Positions 56,885 to 64,000 of a stretch of DNA of 64,000 nucleotides are shown one piece after another (the stretch's first letter is position 1; each line of letters starts with the position of its first letter). The stretch covers positions 1-64,000 of the forward strand of contig JADKAE010000024.1 in assembly GCA_016715405.1 (NCBI GenBank), given 5' to 3'. The notes beneath the pieces were generated by a model, which did not search any database, was not told where the DNA came from, and worked only from the letters and a program-made list of their open reading frames with translations. A program made the position numbers and the translations under genes. This DNA is from Saprospiraceae bacterium. GTDB taxonomy: Bacteria > Bacteroidota > Bacteroidia > Chitinophagales > Saprospiraceae.

Positions 56885-58219
56885 ACCGGACGAGTCCCCC
56901 GATCAGTCTGACCAGCTCGGTTTCGGTGGTTTTTAGGTTAAAATAGGCATTGAGTTGCGACTGGGTGGCATTGATATAGCCCAGTTGGATCGTGCGGTAA
57001 TCGAAGGAATTGATGAGGCCGCCGCGGAAGCGTTCCTCTGCTATTTCGAGGTTGCGCTGGGCGTTATTCACCAACTGAGTAGTGACGTCCAGCAATTCTT
57101 TTTGGTTGTTGTATTGCGCCCAGGTATTTTCGAGGTTATTGGTCAGGGTGCGCTGCAGATCGCTGATATTGAGTTGGGCGATCAGTTCCTCCATCTTGGA
57201 CCTTTCGATCTGGCGTTGGCGCAAGCCCCAATCGAAGAGGGTATAAGAGGCCGAAAAATTGATAAAGCCGTTAAAGCTGGAGCTCGTGATGCCCCCAGGT
57301 CGCGTTCCTCCCGCTGGAAAAAATGCCGGTGGCGGCGTGGTTTCTGTTGTAATTGTACACGGCGCCGGTGCGCAAATCTATCCTGGGCTGCCGGGTCGTT
57401 TCGCGCAAATCGGTTTGAATGCGGGCCAGCTCGCGGCTTACCTGCAAATTCTGCAAACTTCATTATTCGCCAGCATGCGCGAGCGGAGTGCTTCGAGGTC
57501 GTATACCGGGGCTTCGTAGGCCAACTGGTCGGTTAGCGTAAATCGCACACTCAGGTCGGGTTCGCCCATCGTCGTGTTGAGGTTGCGCAGGGCGTTTTCG
57601 TAGGTCGTGCGCTGGATGAGGTAGCTCATCGAGTCATTGATATAGGCGTCTTGCGTTTGCAATACGTCGAAAGAACTGGCCTGACCGTATTCCTGGCGCA
57701 CGCGTTCGTAGGAGAGGCGGTCGCGGGAGAGGGTAAGCACCCGTTGGCGCACCTGCATCTGCTCTCTTTCCACCAGCGCGTTGTAATACGCCAGGATCAC
57801 CGATTCGATGGCGTTTTCCACGGCCACCTGGGCATTGCCCTGGCTGAGCCGCTCCAGCGTTTCCAGTTGTTGCTTGGTAAACCGGATGCGGTAGCCGTCG
57901 AAGAGAATCCAAACGGCTTCTATGCCGGGTTGTACGCCCGAGCCTACCGAGTAAAATTCGCGAAGAAACGAAGCGGGGTTGTTGGTCTGCTGGTAGGTAT
58001 TATTGAGATTGAGGGTGAGGTCGATGGCGGGGTATTTTCCCGCTACGGCCCAATTATTGTCGTTTTGGGCTATCGCCACCTCGCGTTCGGCAATTTGAAC
58101 CTGAAAATTTTGTTTCAAGCCTTTCTCAATAGCCTGCGACAGGCTCAGCGATTCCTGCGCCTGCAGGCTGACCATAACAAATACGGCGAGTTGGCAGACT
58201 AACGCAACACGTTTTTCAT
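56883..58219 (-). CDS. TolC family outer-membrane efflux protein (frames to be joined)
   Basis: About 445 residues, a normal TolC length. The true start is probably ATG 58219: with one more A in the A5 run just after it the N-terminus reads MKKRVALVCQLAVFVMVSLQAQ, a signal peptide. Two OEP repeats are clear: SLSQAIEKGLKQNFQVQIAE...AYYNALVEREQMQVRQ, and LQNLQVSRELARIQ...LFDWGLRQRQIERSK...LQRTLTNNLENTWAQYNNQ. Breaks at 57455-57457 (one base too few) and 57292-57296 (one too many) are homopolymers. It forms the outer-membrane channel of tripartite efflux pumps or type I systems; no pump genes lie nearby, so the partner is elsewhere. Confidence 0.9.
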
Positions 58220-58239
58220 CGTCGATTTGGATTAATAAC

Positions 58240-58648
58240 TTACACAAAACGCTTTTTCAAAGACGTAGCGTTTAAAATAAAAATTATAAAAAATACAATG
58301 CCTGTGGCGCAAAGTTTGTAATAAACTGGTGCTGTGCAAAAAAGCCAGCATGGATAACCCAGCTACTATGCCCGTACTGATGGCCATTCCGCCCAAAGAT
58401 ACCAACATAGCCAGCAAAAATGCATGGGAGGCCCGCCTTTGCAGTTCAAAAACAAAAAAACGTTGCAGGACGAAGTTGACGAGTACGCCGCAGGTATAGG
58501 AGATGACGTTGGACGGCGCCGGCGAGAACACGCGATCGACCAGCATGAGGTAAAGCGTATAGTCTACCGCCGTAGCTATGGCGCTGGCTGTAGCATATTT
58601 GGCCTTCATCATGACCAGTTGCCTGGCTTTTTCCATCCAAACGCTCAT
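58240..58648 (-). CDS. GtrA family membrane protein
   Basis: About 135 residues with four membrane segments: ATASAIATAVDYTLYLML, SNVISYTCGVLVNFVLQ, FLLAMLVSLGGMAISTGIV, and the last, YYKLCATGIVFFIIF, seen after removing one base from the A6 run at 58338-58343. Typical GtrA phrases VDY...Y and NFVLQRFFVF are present. GtrA proteins are thought to help flip lipid-linked sugars in cell-surface polysaccharide synthesis. The apparent longer C-terminus reading over into 58200 is the wrong frame; the corrected stop is at 58240. It lies 20 bp upstream of the TolC-like gene on the same strand, possibly cotranscribed. Confidence 0.88.
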
Positions 58649-58737
58649 GAAATCGATTTGCGCAAAAATAAGCTTTTCCAGGAGGAGTCGGCCGGTAAGA
58701 TGATCTTGTTACCGCAAAAAACGATGTTTTTGCGTAA

Positions 58738-58858
58738 TAGTTTAGTGCATTAGGCAGTTTAGTGCATGCGCAGTTTAGCGTTAGGGTTTAGTGCATTCGC
58801 ACTTTAGCTAAACCCAATCGCTAAACCCGCCGAAGGCGCTAAACCCTCCTAAACAGGG
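58738..58858. repeat. Word-repeat hairpin (GTTTAGTGCA / CTAAACCC)
   Basis: GTTTAG(T/C)G words on the left (TAGTTTAGTGCATTAGGCAG and variants) and GCTAAACCC words on the right form a long imperfect stem between the GtrA gene and the isomerase-like gene. No coding sense. Confidence 0.7.
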
Positions 58859-58899
58859 TTGGGGACACAAAGGCGACTAATGGCTTCCAAAGCACTTTA

Positions 58900-59196
58900 T
58901 TAGTTGAGCGAAAACTGCAATACCCGCTCGGCGCTGTTGTGGAACATGAGCTCGGTGATCTGAGGCGTCATGTAGTCGATCAGGGGCATCTGCGCGATGA
59001 GTTCCATCACGTCAAATTCAGAATCGGCTAGCGCCACGGCCCACAACTGAGAGCGATCCATGGATAGCGAGTAGGATTTGAGTTTGCCCTCTACGAGCAT
59101 ATTATTGATAATGTAACGCTGCTGAGGTATGAGTGCCATAAACGTTTCGTCAATCGTTTGGGGCAACTCGAAAGTAATCATGAAGGTCTTTTTCAT
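58900..59196 (-). CDS. Muconolactone isomerase-like small protein
   Basis: 98 residues from ATG 59196 (MKKTFMITFELP); an upstream in-frame start adds 15 residues without family character. The order of blocks, ITFELPQ, ALIPQQRYIINNMLVEGKL, YSLSMDRSQLWAV, EFDVMELIAQMPLIDYM and ITELMFHN, fits a single dimeric alpha+beta barrel of the muconolactone delta-isomerase/YCII-like kind. No aromatic degradation genes are nearby, so a catabolic role is doubtful. Frame intact; cytoplasmic. Confidence 0.75.
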   Translation of the reverse strand: MKKTFMITFELPQTIDETFMALIPQQRYIINNMLVEGKLKSYSLSMDRSQLWAVALADSEFDVMELIAQMPLIDYMTPQITELMFHNSAERVLQFSLN

Positions 59197-59270
59197 CTTC
59201 TGTATTTTGGATAGTCCGGGCAGCCGAAGCAAACCCGACATTATAACGCAAAAATAGCAAAAAGGGTTGC

Positions 59271-59422
59271 ATTGTTGATGTGCTGATGTGCTGATTTGCT
59301 GATTTGCTAATTTGCTAATTTGCTAATTTGCTAATTTGCTGATTTGCTGATTTTTAAAATATTTTTTTTAATGCGTTAATTATCAGCACATCAGCACATT
59401 AACTCATCAGCACATCAATCAA
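59271..59422. repeat. 8-bp tandem repeat (RATTTGCT)n with inverted arm
   Basis: About nine units of GATTTGCT/AATTTGCT/GATGTGCT run from about 59273 to 59350, then an AT-rich spacer and the complement ATCAGCACATCAGCACATTA (59384 on). The arm reaches into the end of the pirin gene. The tandem copies are probably length-variable. Confidence 0.8.
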
Positions 59423-60278
59423 TATAAACTCCCATCTTCCCCATTTGGTAATCGCGCATTGCCTCCAGCAATTCAGTTTGCGTGTTCATCACAAAGGGGC
59501 CGTACTGGGCTACGGGTTCGTCGATGGGTTGCCCCGAGAGCACCAATATACGGCTGGTAGCCAGTCCTTTGAGGTGGATACCTTCGCCGTCGTTGCGCAG
59601 GTGGATCAGCGTAGAGTCGCCGTACGAGAAATTGTTATTGAACTGCACATCGCCGTCGAGAATATAAAATAAAGCGTTGTGATCGGCGGGCAGGTCAATG
59701 TCGATTTCGCCGCCCTCTTCCAGGCTCACCTGTAGGGCGAGTATGGGTGTAAAGGTGCGGGCGGGGCCTTTGATATCGCGGTATTGGCCTGCTACTACGC
59801 GCAGTGAGGCGAGGCCGTCGGGCGAAGTCCAGGCCGGTATTTGTTCCGACTTGATATCCTGGTAGTCGGGTTGCGTCATCTTGTGCGATTTGGGCAGGTT
59901 GATCCACAACTGGATGCCCTCCATGACGCCGCCGTTTTCCACAAATTGCGGCGAAGCCATCTCGCTGTGTATGATGCCTCGGCCCGCCGTCATCCATTGC
60001 ACGTCGCCGCCGTTGAGCCAGCCCGTGTTGTCGCGGCTGTCGCGATGGCGGATGCCGCCGCTATACAAAAAAGTGACCGGCTCGAAACCGCGGTGCGGGT
60101 GCGGCCCCACTGCCAGGGGGTCTACGCCCGGCTCTGCCGAGGTGGGTCCAAAGTGGTGCAACAACAAAAACGGATCGATTTGCTGTACGCGAACGGTAGG
60201 CAACGCCTGCTTGATAGCCGTCTGGCCCATCTGCATGGGTTCGCCCTGTATGATATGTGCAACGGTCCTGTATGTCAT
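59415..60278 (-). CDS. Pirin family protein
   Basis: 287 residues, full length for pirins. The cupin metal ligands are all visible: H60 and H62 in GPHPHRGFEP, H104 and E106 in GRGIIHSEM. The N-terminal cupin continues with GDVQWMTAGRG; the C-terminal half has ALFYILDGDVQFN and RILVLSGQPIDEPVAQYGPFVMNT, typical of pirin_C. Pirins bind iron; some show quercetin dioxygenase activity and others act as redox sensors. Substrate unknown. Frame intact, standing alone between two repeat tracts. Confidence 0.95.
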   Translation of the reverse strand: MTYRTVAHIIQGEPMQMGQTAIKQALPTVRVQQIDPFLLLHHFGPTSAEPGVDPLAVGPHPHRGFEPVTFLYSGGIRHRDSRDNTGWLNGGDVQWMTAGRGIIHSEMASPQFVENGGVMEGIQLWINLPKSHKMTQPDYQDIKSEQIPAWTSPDGLASLRVVAGQYRDIKGPARTFTPILALQVSLEEGGEIDIDLPADHNALFYILDGDVQFNNNFSYGDSTLIHLRNDGEGIHLKGLATSRILVLSGQPIDEPVAQYGPFVMNTQTELLEAMRDYQMGKMGVYID

Positions 60279-60415
60279 GATAAATTTTATTGTTTAAACA
60301 TCAATAATAGCGCCAAAGTTCTATTTCCTGCCTTTTTGGCATTAATCCGACTCAAAAATCTGAATTTTTAGCATATAATTTCAGGTACATTGCAGACGTT
60401 GTATAACTTTGAGGA

Positions 60416-60587
60416 GGTTGTCTGTTCTCCGTTGTCCGTTCTCTGTTATCCGTTCCTTATCTTTGTCAGTTAATCATTAACAGAGAACAGAGAACAGAGA
60501 ACAGAGAACAGAGAACAGAGAACAGAGAACAGAGAACAGAGAACAGAGAACAGAGAACAGAGAACAGAGAACAGAGAACAGAGAACA
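60416..60587. repeat. 7-bp tandem repeat (ACAGAGA)n with inverted left arm
   Basis: About 15 perfect units of ACAGAGA from 60480 to 60587, preceded (60416-60456) by degenerate complements GTTCTCTGTT and GTTGTCCGTT and a short loop. The array ends 13 bp before the ATG at 60601, so unit number would change the 5' leader. A short version of the same word pair lies at 62020-62068. Confidence 0.9.
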
Positions 60588-60600
60588 CAAACCATCCAAC

Positions 60601-61993
60601 ATGAAAAAAATACAATTGTTACTTGCTTTCTGCGGTTTCTCCATCCTGGCCTGGGGGCAGCAGCATTTCACGGTGCAAGCCGGCATGTTTCTCAACGCCA
60701 AATCCGAGGATTTTGACGGCGTGCGCGACCTGGGATTCGTATATGCGGAAGTAAGCAACGACAACGTGTACCGGGTATTTGTGGGGGCTATGAAAAAAGC
60801 CGATGCGGACAAAGTGACGGCCACGCCGTGGCCAGCGGGGCTATGGCAACGCCCAAACCATGGAAACCGCTTGTCGGAGGTCGCAACCCGCCCGTCATAC
60901 AACCGGCCACCCGCGACGCCGGCAAGGTCATTGAGGGGCGAACTGGGAAAAGCGGGAGATTCTATAACGACGCCGCTGCGGGCGACGATATAAAGATCAC
61001 CACGGCGCCCTATGCCGATATCAACGCCGCTAAGCGCGACTCAGCCGCATCCAGCAGTTGGGATTCAAAGACGCTTTCGTAAAATGTCAACAGCGCGGTA
61101 TTGTTCGTCCTATGGCGCCGGCACCGGCAAAGCCTACGAAGCCGTCAAGCTGAGCAACCGCGAACTGCGCAAATACCTCCTGCTCGCCCAACACGGCGAA
61201 ACTGGCGTCAACGACCGCCTGCAGCAAGCTATCGACAACCTGGTCACCGACCCTCGGCTGTGCTGGTACTCGAGAGTTCTTCCACCTCTATCGCCAAGGC
61301 TTACCGGGCCTCCATGCTATCCCCAGCCAGGCGCCGACAACGAAGTCAACCGCCTGATGAATGCCGCCCTCAAAGAAACCTACGGCAACCGCCCGTTCAA
61401 AACCCCACCTCCGTTTGACTACCGCTCTACCTATGCCTACCAGGATCTGGATCAGCTCATTCTGCACCTGTACTATGTGCACAGCTCTCCCGGCATGACC
61501 TATTCGGTGCCCTGCTGGATGAACGACCGCCACCCCGCGAGTCGGGTAAGGCCGCCACTGCTGCCGCAGCATTCCCCGCCGGCGAATTCAACTCAAAGCC
61601 TGCGACCCGCTGTCGCAATGGGAAGAAATCCAAACAATGCTCGTCATCGCTTCCGATATGCAACCGGGCAACAAAGCCGACGCCGCCAAAGCCACCGCCG
61701 CCACCACCCAACGCTCCCGGTTGCTGACTACCACATACTCCCCCACTAAAGACGAACAACGCAAGGCCGAAAGCTGGAACCAGCAAGTCTGGGACGGCCT
61801 CAATATCTGGTCGGCCAAAGACCCCATGCACCAGCAAATGGTGACCGCCTTCAAAGTGATGTACTTCCAGTCGCAAGTCCGCCTCGAAGATTATTTCATC
61901 GACCGCGGCTTCGAAGCCGAAGAAGCCAAAACGCTGGCGATCCAGATGTTGCAAGCGCTGGTGGGCGTACAGCTGGCCAGGTTTGCTAGTTAG
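60601..61993 (+). pseudogene. SPOR-like exported protein, frame broken several times
   Basis: ATG 60601 starts a signal peptide (MKKIQLLLAFCGFSILAWGQ). QHFTVQAGMFLNAKSEDF...YAEVSNDNVYRVFVGAMKKADAD resembles SPOR-type peptidoglycan-binding repeats, and a second similar unit is seen in pieces near 61010-61080 (PYADINAAKRD). Then come KLSNRELRKYLLLAQHGETGVNDRLQQAIDNL (61.15 kb), and the C-terminal part from 61637 (DEQRKAESWNQQVWDGLNIW to LARFAS). At least five breaks occur in 1.4 kb; several fall in C or A runs. As with the first kilobases, I suspect low-quality sequence, but the function call is weak. Confidence 0.6.
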
Positions 61994-62068
61994 CGGGGTT
62001 GTGGGTTGTGAGTTGTCGGTTATCCGTTATCTGTTATCCGTTCCTTAACTTTAACAGAGAACAGAGAA

Positions 62069-62898
62069 CTACCCCGACTTTGCCAGGTTATTCTTCACAT
62101 AATTCAGCACCTGACGTACCGTCTTCTTGCGGATTTCGCGTTCGATTTCGCGGTCGCGGCGGTCGACCACGTATTGAAACTTGAGGTCGAGGCTGTCCTT
62201 GCGAAGATCCACGATTTTCAGGTGGAAAGTATTGGGTGCGATGTGTTCTTTAAAATCGGCCAGCGTGTGGATGAGGTCATTTTCGAGCTCTTCGATAGTA
62301 GTAAATGAATTGATATTTACTTCAAATTCAATATTCACCTTCCTGATCTCGCGTTTGGTGTAATTGACCACCTCATTGGCGTAAAATTTATTATTGGGAA
62401 TATAAATTACGCGTCGTCTTCGTTCAACAGGGCTACTTTGTTACGGGTCAGGTCGATTACCTTTGTGCTCGCCTATTTTACATAATCATCATAGAAATCT
62501 CCCTGGAGAAACTGATAATAATGCCGCTGATGACGTCGGTGATAAATTCTTTGAAAATGCGATGGCTGCAGGGGCGATTACGTGGTGGCAGTTCCTGTGG
62601 CGCGATGCCCATGAGCGAAAAGAGCGCAAGGATGGCCGCGATAGTGGCGGGATATAATAAATATTTTCAAGACCGATCACCACGTTATCGGCCTGCCTGC
62701 CCGCCCTTTTCGGCGGCGGTACAGCCAGGATAAGGCCATCACAGCCACGTTGGTGGCGAAGGCGAATAACAAAAACTGGATGGCAATAGCTACAAAATGC
62801 TGATTGGGCGACCAACTATCGATCCATTCGTGCTGACTCCATCGCAAAACGATCAATACAATCAGTGCGATTATTTTAAGTATTCGGTTCAGTGTCAT
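62069..62898 (-). pseudogene. MscS family mechanosensitive channel, frame broken
   Basis: Read right to left. ATG 62898 opens two membrane segments (ILKIIALIVLIVL, HFVAIAIQFLLFAFATNVAVM). The pore and beta domains then appear in alternating frames (DNVVIGLENIYYI, LFSLMGIAPQELP, FKEFITDVISGIIISFS, then pieces reading GEHKGKVIDLT and IYIPNNKFYANE near 62380-62470). A clean C-terminal part follows from 62371 (VNYTKREIRKVNIEFEVNINSF). This order matches MscS channels, which open under membrane tension in the inner membrane. At least three breaks; likely sequence errors, since every expected block is present. Confidence 0.75.
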
Positions 62899-63075
62899 TT
62901 CTTTTTTTGTTTCGCAATAACTATTTATATATCAGCCACTTAGCGCGCTTTGCGAATCCTTTGCGAGCCTTGCGTTAAAAAAATGCCGTGTGACCAAGGT
63001 ATGGTTAAGCAATTAGTTCTTGCCGTTTCGTTTTATTTTTTTTGCAAATGCTTCGCCAAATTACGATATTTCCCC

Positions 63076-64000
63076 ATGCCGGTTTTACAACTACACAATT
63101 CATCTGTAAAAAACAGCCTGATTCTGTTGTCAGTTTGTCTCGCTTTTCCTTTTTTATTAAAAAGTGAAAATAGCGCTACCCCCCGTATTATTAATTTTAC
63201 AAAAATCATTTACAAGGCCCAAAACCAGATGTGGGCCATCGCCCAATCGCCCGACAAAAGCCTGTATTTTGGCAACAACGACGGCCTGATAGAATACGAC
63301 GGCGCGCGCTGGCAAACCTACAAACTCCCCAACAAACAGATCGTGCGCAGCGTAAGGTGCAATGCCTCGGGGCGCATATATACGGGCGGCTTCGGCGAAT
63401 TCGGCTACTGGGTACCCCACCCCGCTTCCGGCCAACTGCAATACCACTCGCTCAGCCAGAACATGGCCAACGAAAGTATCGCCAAAGAAGAGATCTGGCA
63501 TATCCTGTCACACGAGAAGTCGGTGTTTTTTCAATCCTTTGGCGTCATCTACCGCTACGACCTCAAGACGGTAGAAGAAATACGCCCCCCCGACAATATC
63601 ATGTTCCTCCAATCGGTGGGCAGCGACCTTATAGCGCCGGTCATCGGCAAGGGCTTGTACCGGTGGACGCCGGCGGCGGGATTCCGCTTTATCAACGGCA
63701 GCGAGTTATTTGCCGCCAGCCGGGTGATAGCCATATTGGCGCACGGCAACAAATGGCTGGTCTGCACCGAAAACCAGGGCATCTTCGCTTACGACGGCCA
63801 ATCCTTCGCCCCCTGGACCACGCCCGCCCAGTCCGCCCTGAGCGCCAACCAACTCAACAAAGCTATCCGGCTCGCCAACGGCTGGATCGCCCTCGGCACT
63901 ATCCTCAACGGCGTCTACCTGCTCGACGAAACCGGCCGGGTCGTCTACCACCTCAACCGCAATAACGGCCTTCAGAATAATACCGTACTAGCCCTCCGCC
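63076..64000 (+). CDS. Two-component regulator propeller protein, partial (runs off window)
   Basis: An open frame from ATG 63076 reaches the window edge without a stop (308 codons). The N-terminus has a hydrophobic signal/anchor (NSLILLSVCLAFPFLL). Propeller blades of the Reg_prop type follow: NQMWAIAQSPDKSLYFGNNDGLIEYDGARWQ, SGRIYTGGFGEFGYW, NKWLVCTENQGIFAYDG, and RVVYHLNRNNGLQNNTVLAL at the edge. In this family the blades are a periplasmic sensor followed by a Y_Y_Y domain, a membrane segment and either a histidine kinase or a LuxR/HTH output. The output part lies outside the window. Frame is clean. Confidence 0.88.
   Translation, partial: MPVLQLHNSSVKNSLILLSVCLAFPFLLKSENSATPRIINFTKIIYKAQNQMWAIAQSPDKSLYFGNNDGLIEYDGARWQTYKLPNKQIVRSVRCNASGRIYTGGFGEFGYWVPHPASGQLQYHSLSQNMANESIAKEEIWHILSHEKSVFFQSFGVIYRYDLKTVEEIRPPDNIMFLQSVGSDLIAPVIGKGLYRWTPAAGFRFINGSELFAASRVIAILAHGNKWLVCTENQGIFAYDGQSFAPWTTPAQSALSANQLNKAIRLANGWIALGTILNGVYLLDETGRVVYHLNRNNGLQNNTVLALR

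Noticed and set aside
60480..60587. CRISPR-like regular array
   Set aside because: The unit is only 7 bp with no spacers and no cas genes; it is a simple tandem repeat.

Overview
The window looks like a chromosomal segment of a Bacteroidota bacterium, most likely of the Saprospiria group. The evidence is five very large or modular secreted proteins ending in type IX secretion (T9SS) C-terminal sorting domains, HYR, PKD, SBBP and LamG modules, GxxExxY and Uma2 nuclease genes, a two-component-propeller sensor, and giant YD/RHS proteins of the kind found in that phylum. No rRNA, tRNA or CRISPR array was seen.

Layout. 0.1-11.2 kb: two tandem giant T9SS cargo genes; the first is shattered by frameshifts, the second carries a zinc-metalloprotease (HExxH) module, LamG and propeller segments. 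11.2-13.0 kb: terminator, a GxxExxY gene bracketed by long hairpins, and a broken short-chain dehydrogenase (SDR) copy. 13.0-41 kb: an RHS island. It holds an OmpH/Skp-like protein, a lipoprotein, an SpvB/TcB-like giant protein, a beta-helix/PKD protein with an RHS-type tail, a small exported protein, a roughly 3150-residue YD/Ycf48-propeller trunk, and three tandem secreted RHS-core cassettes with different C-terminal tips (HExxH metallopeptidase-like, phospholipase A2-like, DUF4329/JAMM-like). 41-44.6 kb: a secreted alpha/beta-hydrolase-like protein and an intact second copy of the SDR gene, so direct SDR repeats flank the island. 45-56.8 kb: small lipoprotein, Uma2 nuclease, HYR/SBBP T9SS protein, methyltransferase, fibronectin-III T9SS protein, class C beta-lactamase-like hydrolase, PKD T9SS protein. 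56.9-64 kb: TolC-like, GtrA, a muconolactone-isomerase-like protein, pirin, a broken SPOR-like protein, a broken MscS channel, and the start of a two-component-propeller protein running off the edge.

How the island may work. Genes from 13.7 to 34.9 kb are tightly spaced, twice with ATGA stop/start overlaps, suggesting one transcript. In the usual single-chain Bacteroidota RHS protein (recalled, not searched) the trunk continues straight into the RHS core. Here the chain stops at 32,494 and the core restarts three times, each with its own signal peptide and its own tip. This looks like one shared shell with three exchangeable toxin-bearing halves. No immunity gene is recognisable.

Data quality. 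Almost every interrupted gene can be repaired by changing one homopolymer run by a single base, so most frameshifts are probably sequencing or assembly errors rather than pseudogenes. Error density is highest at 0-5 kb and 60-63 kb. Coordinates below span the repaired genes where this is clear.
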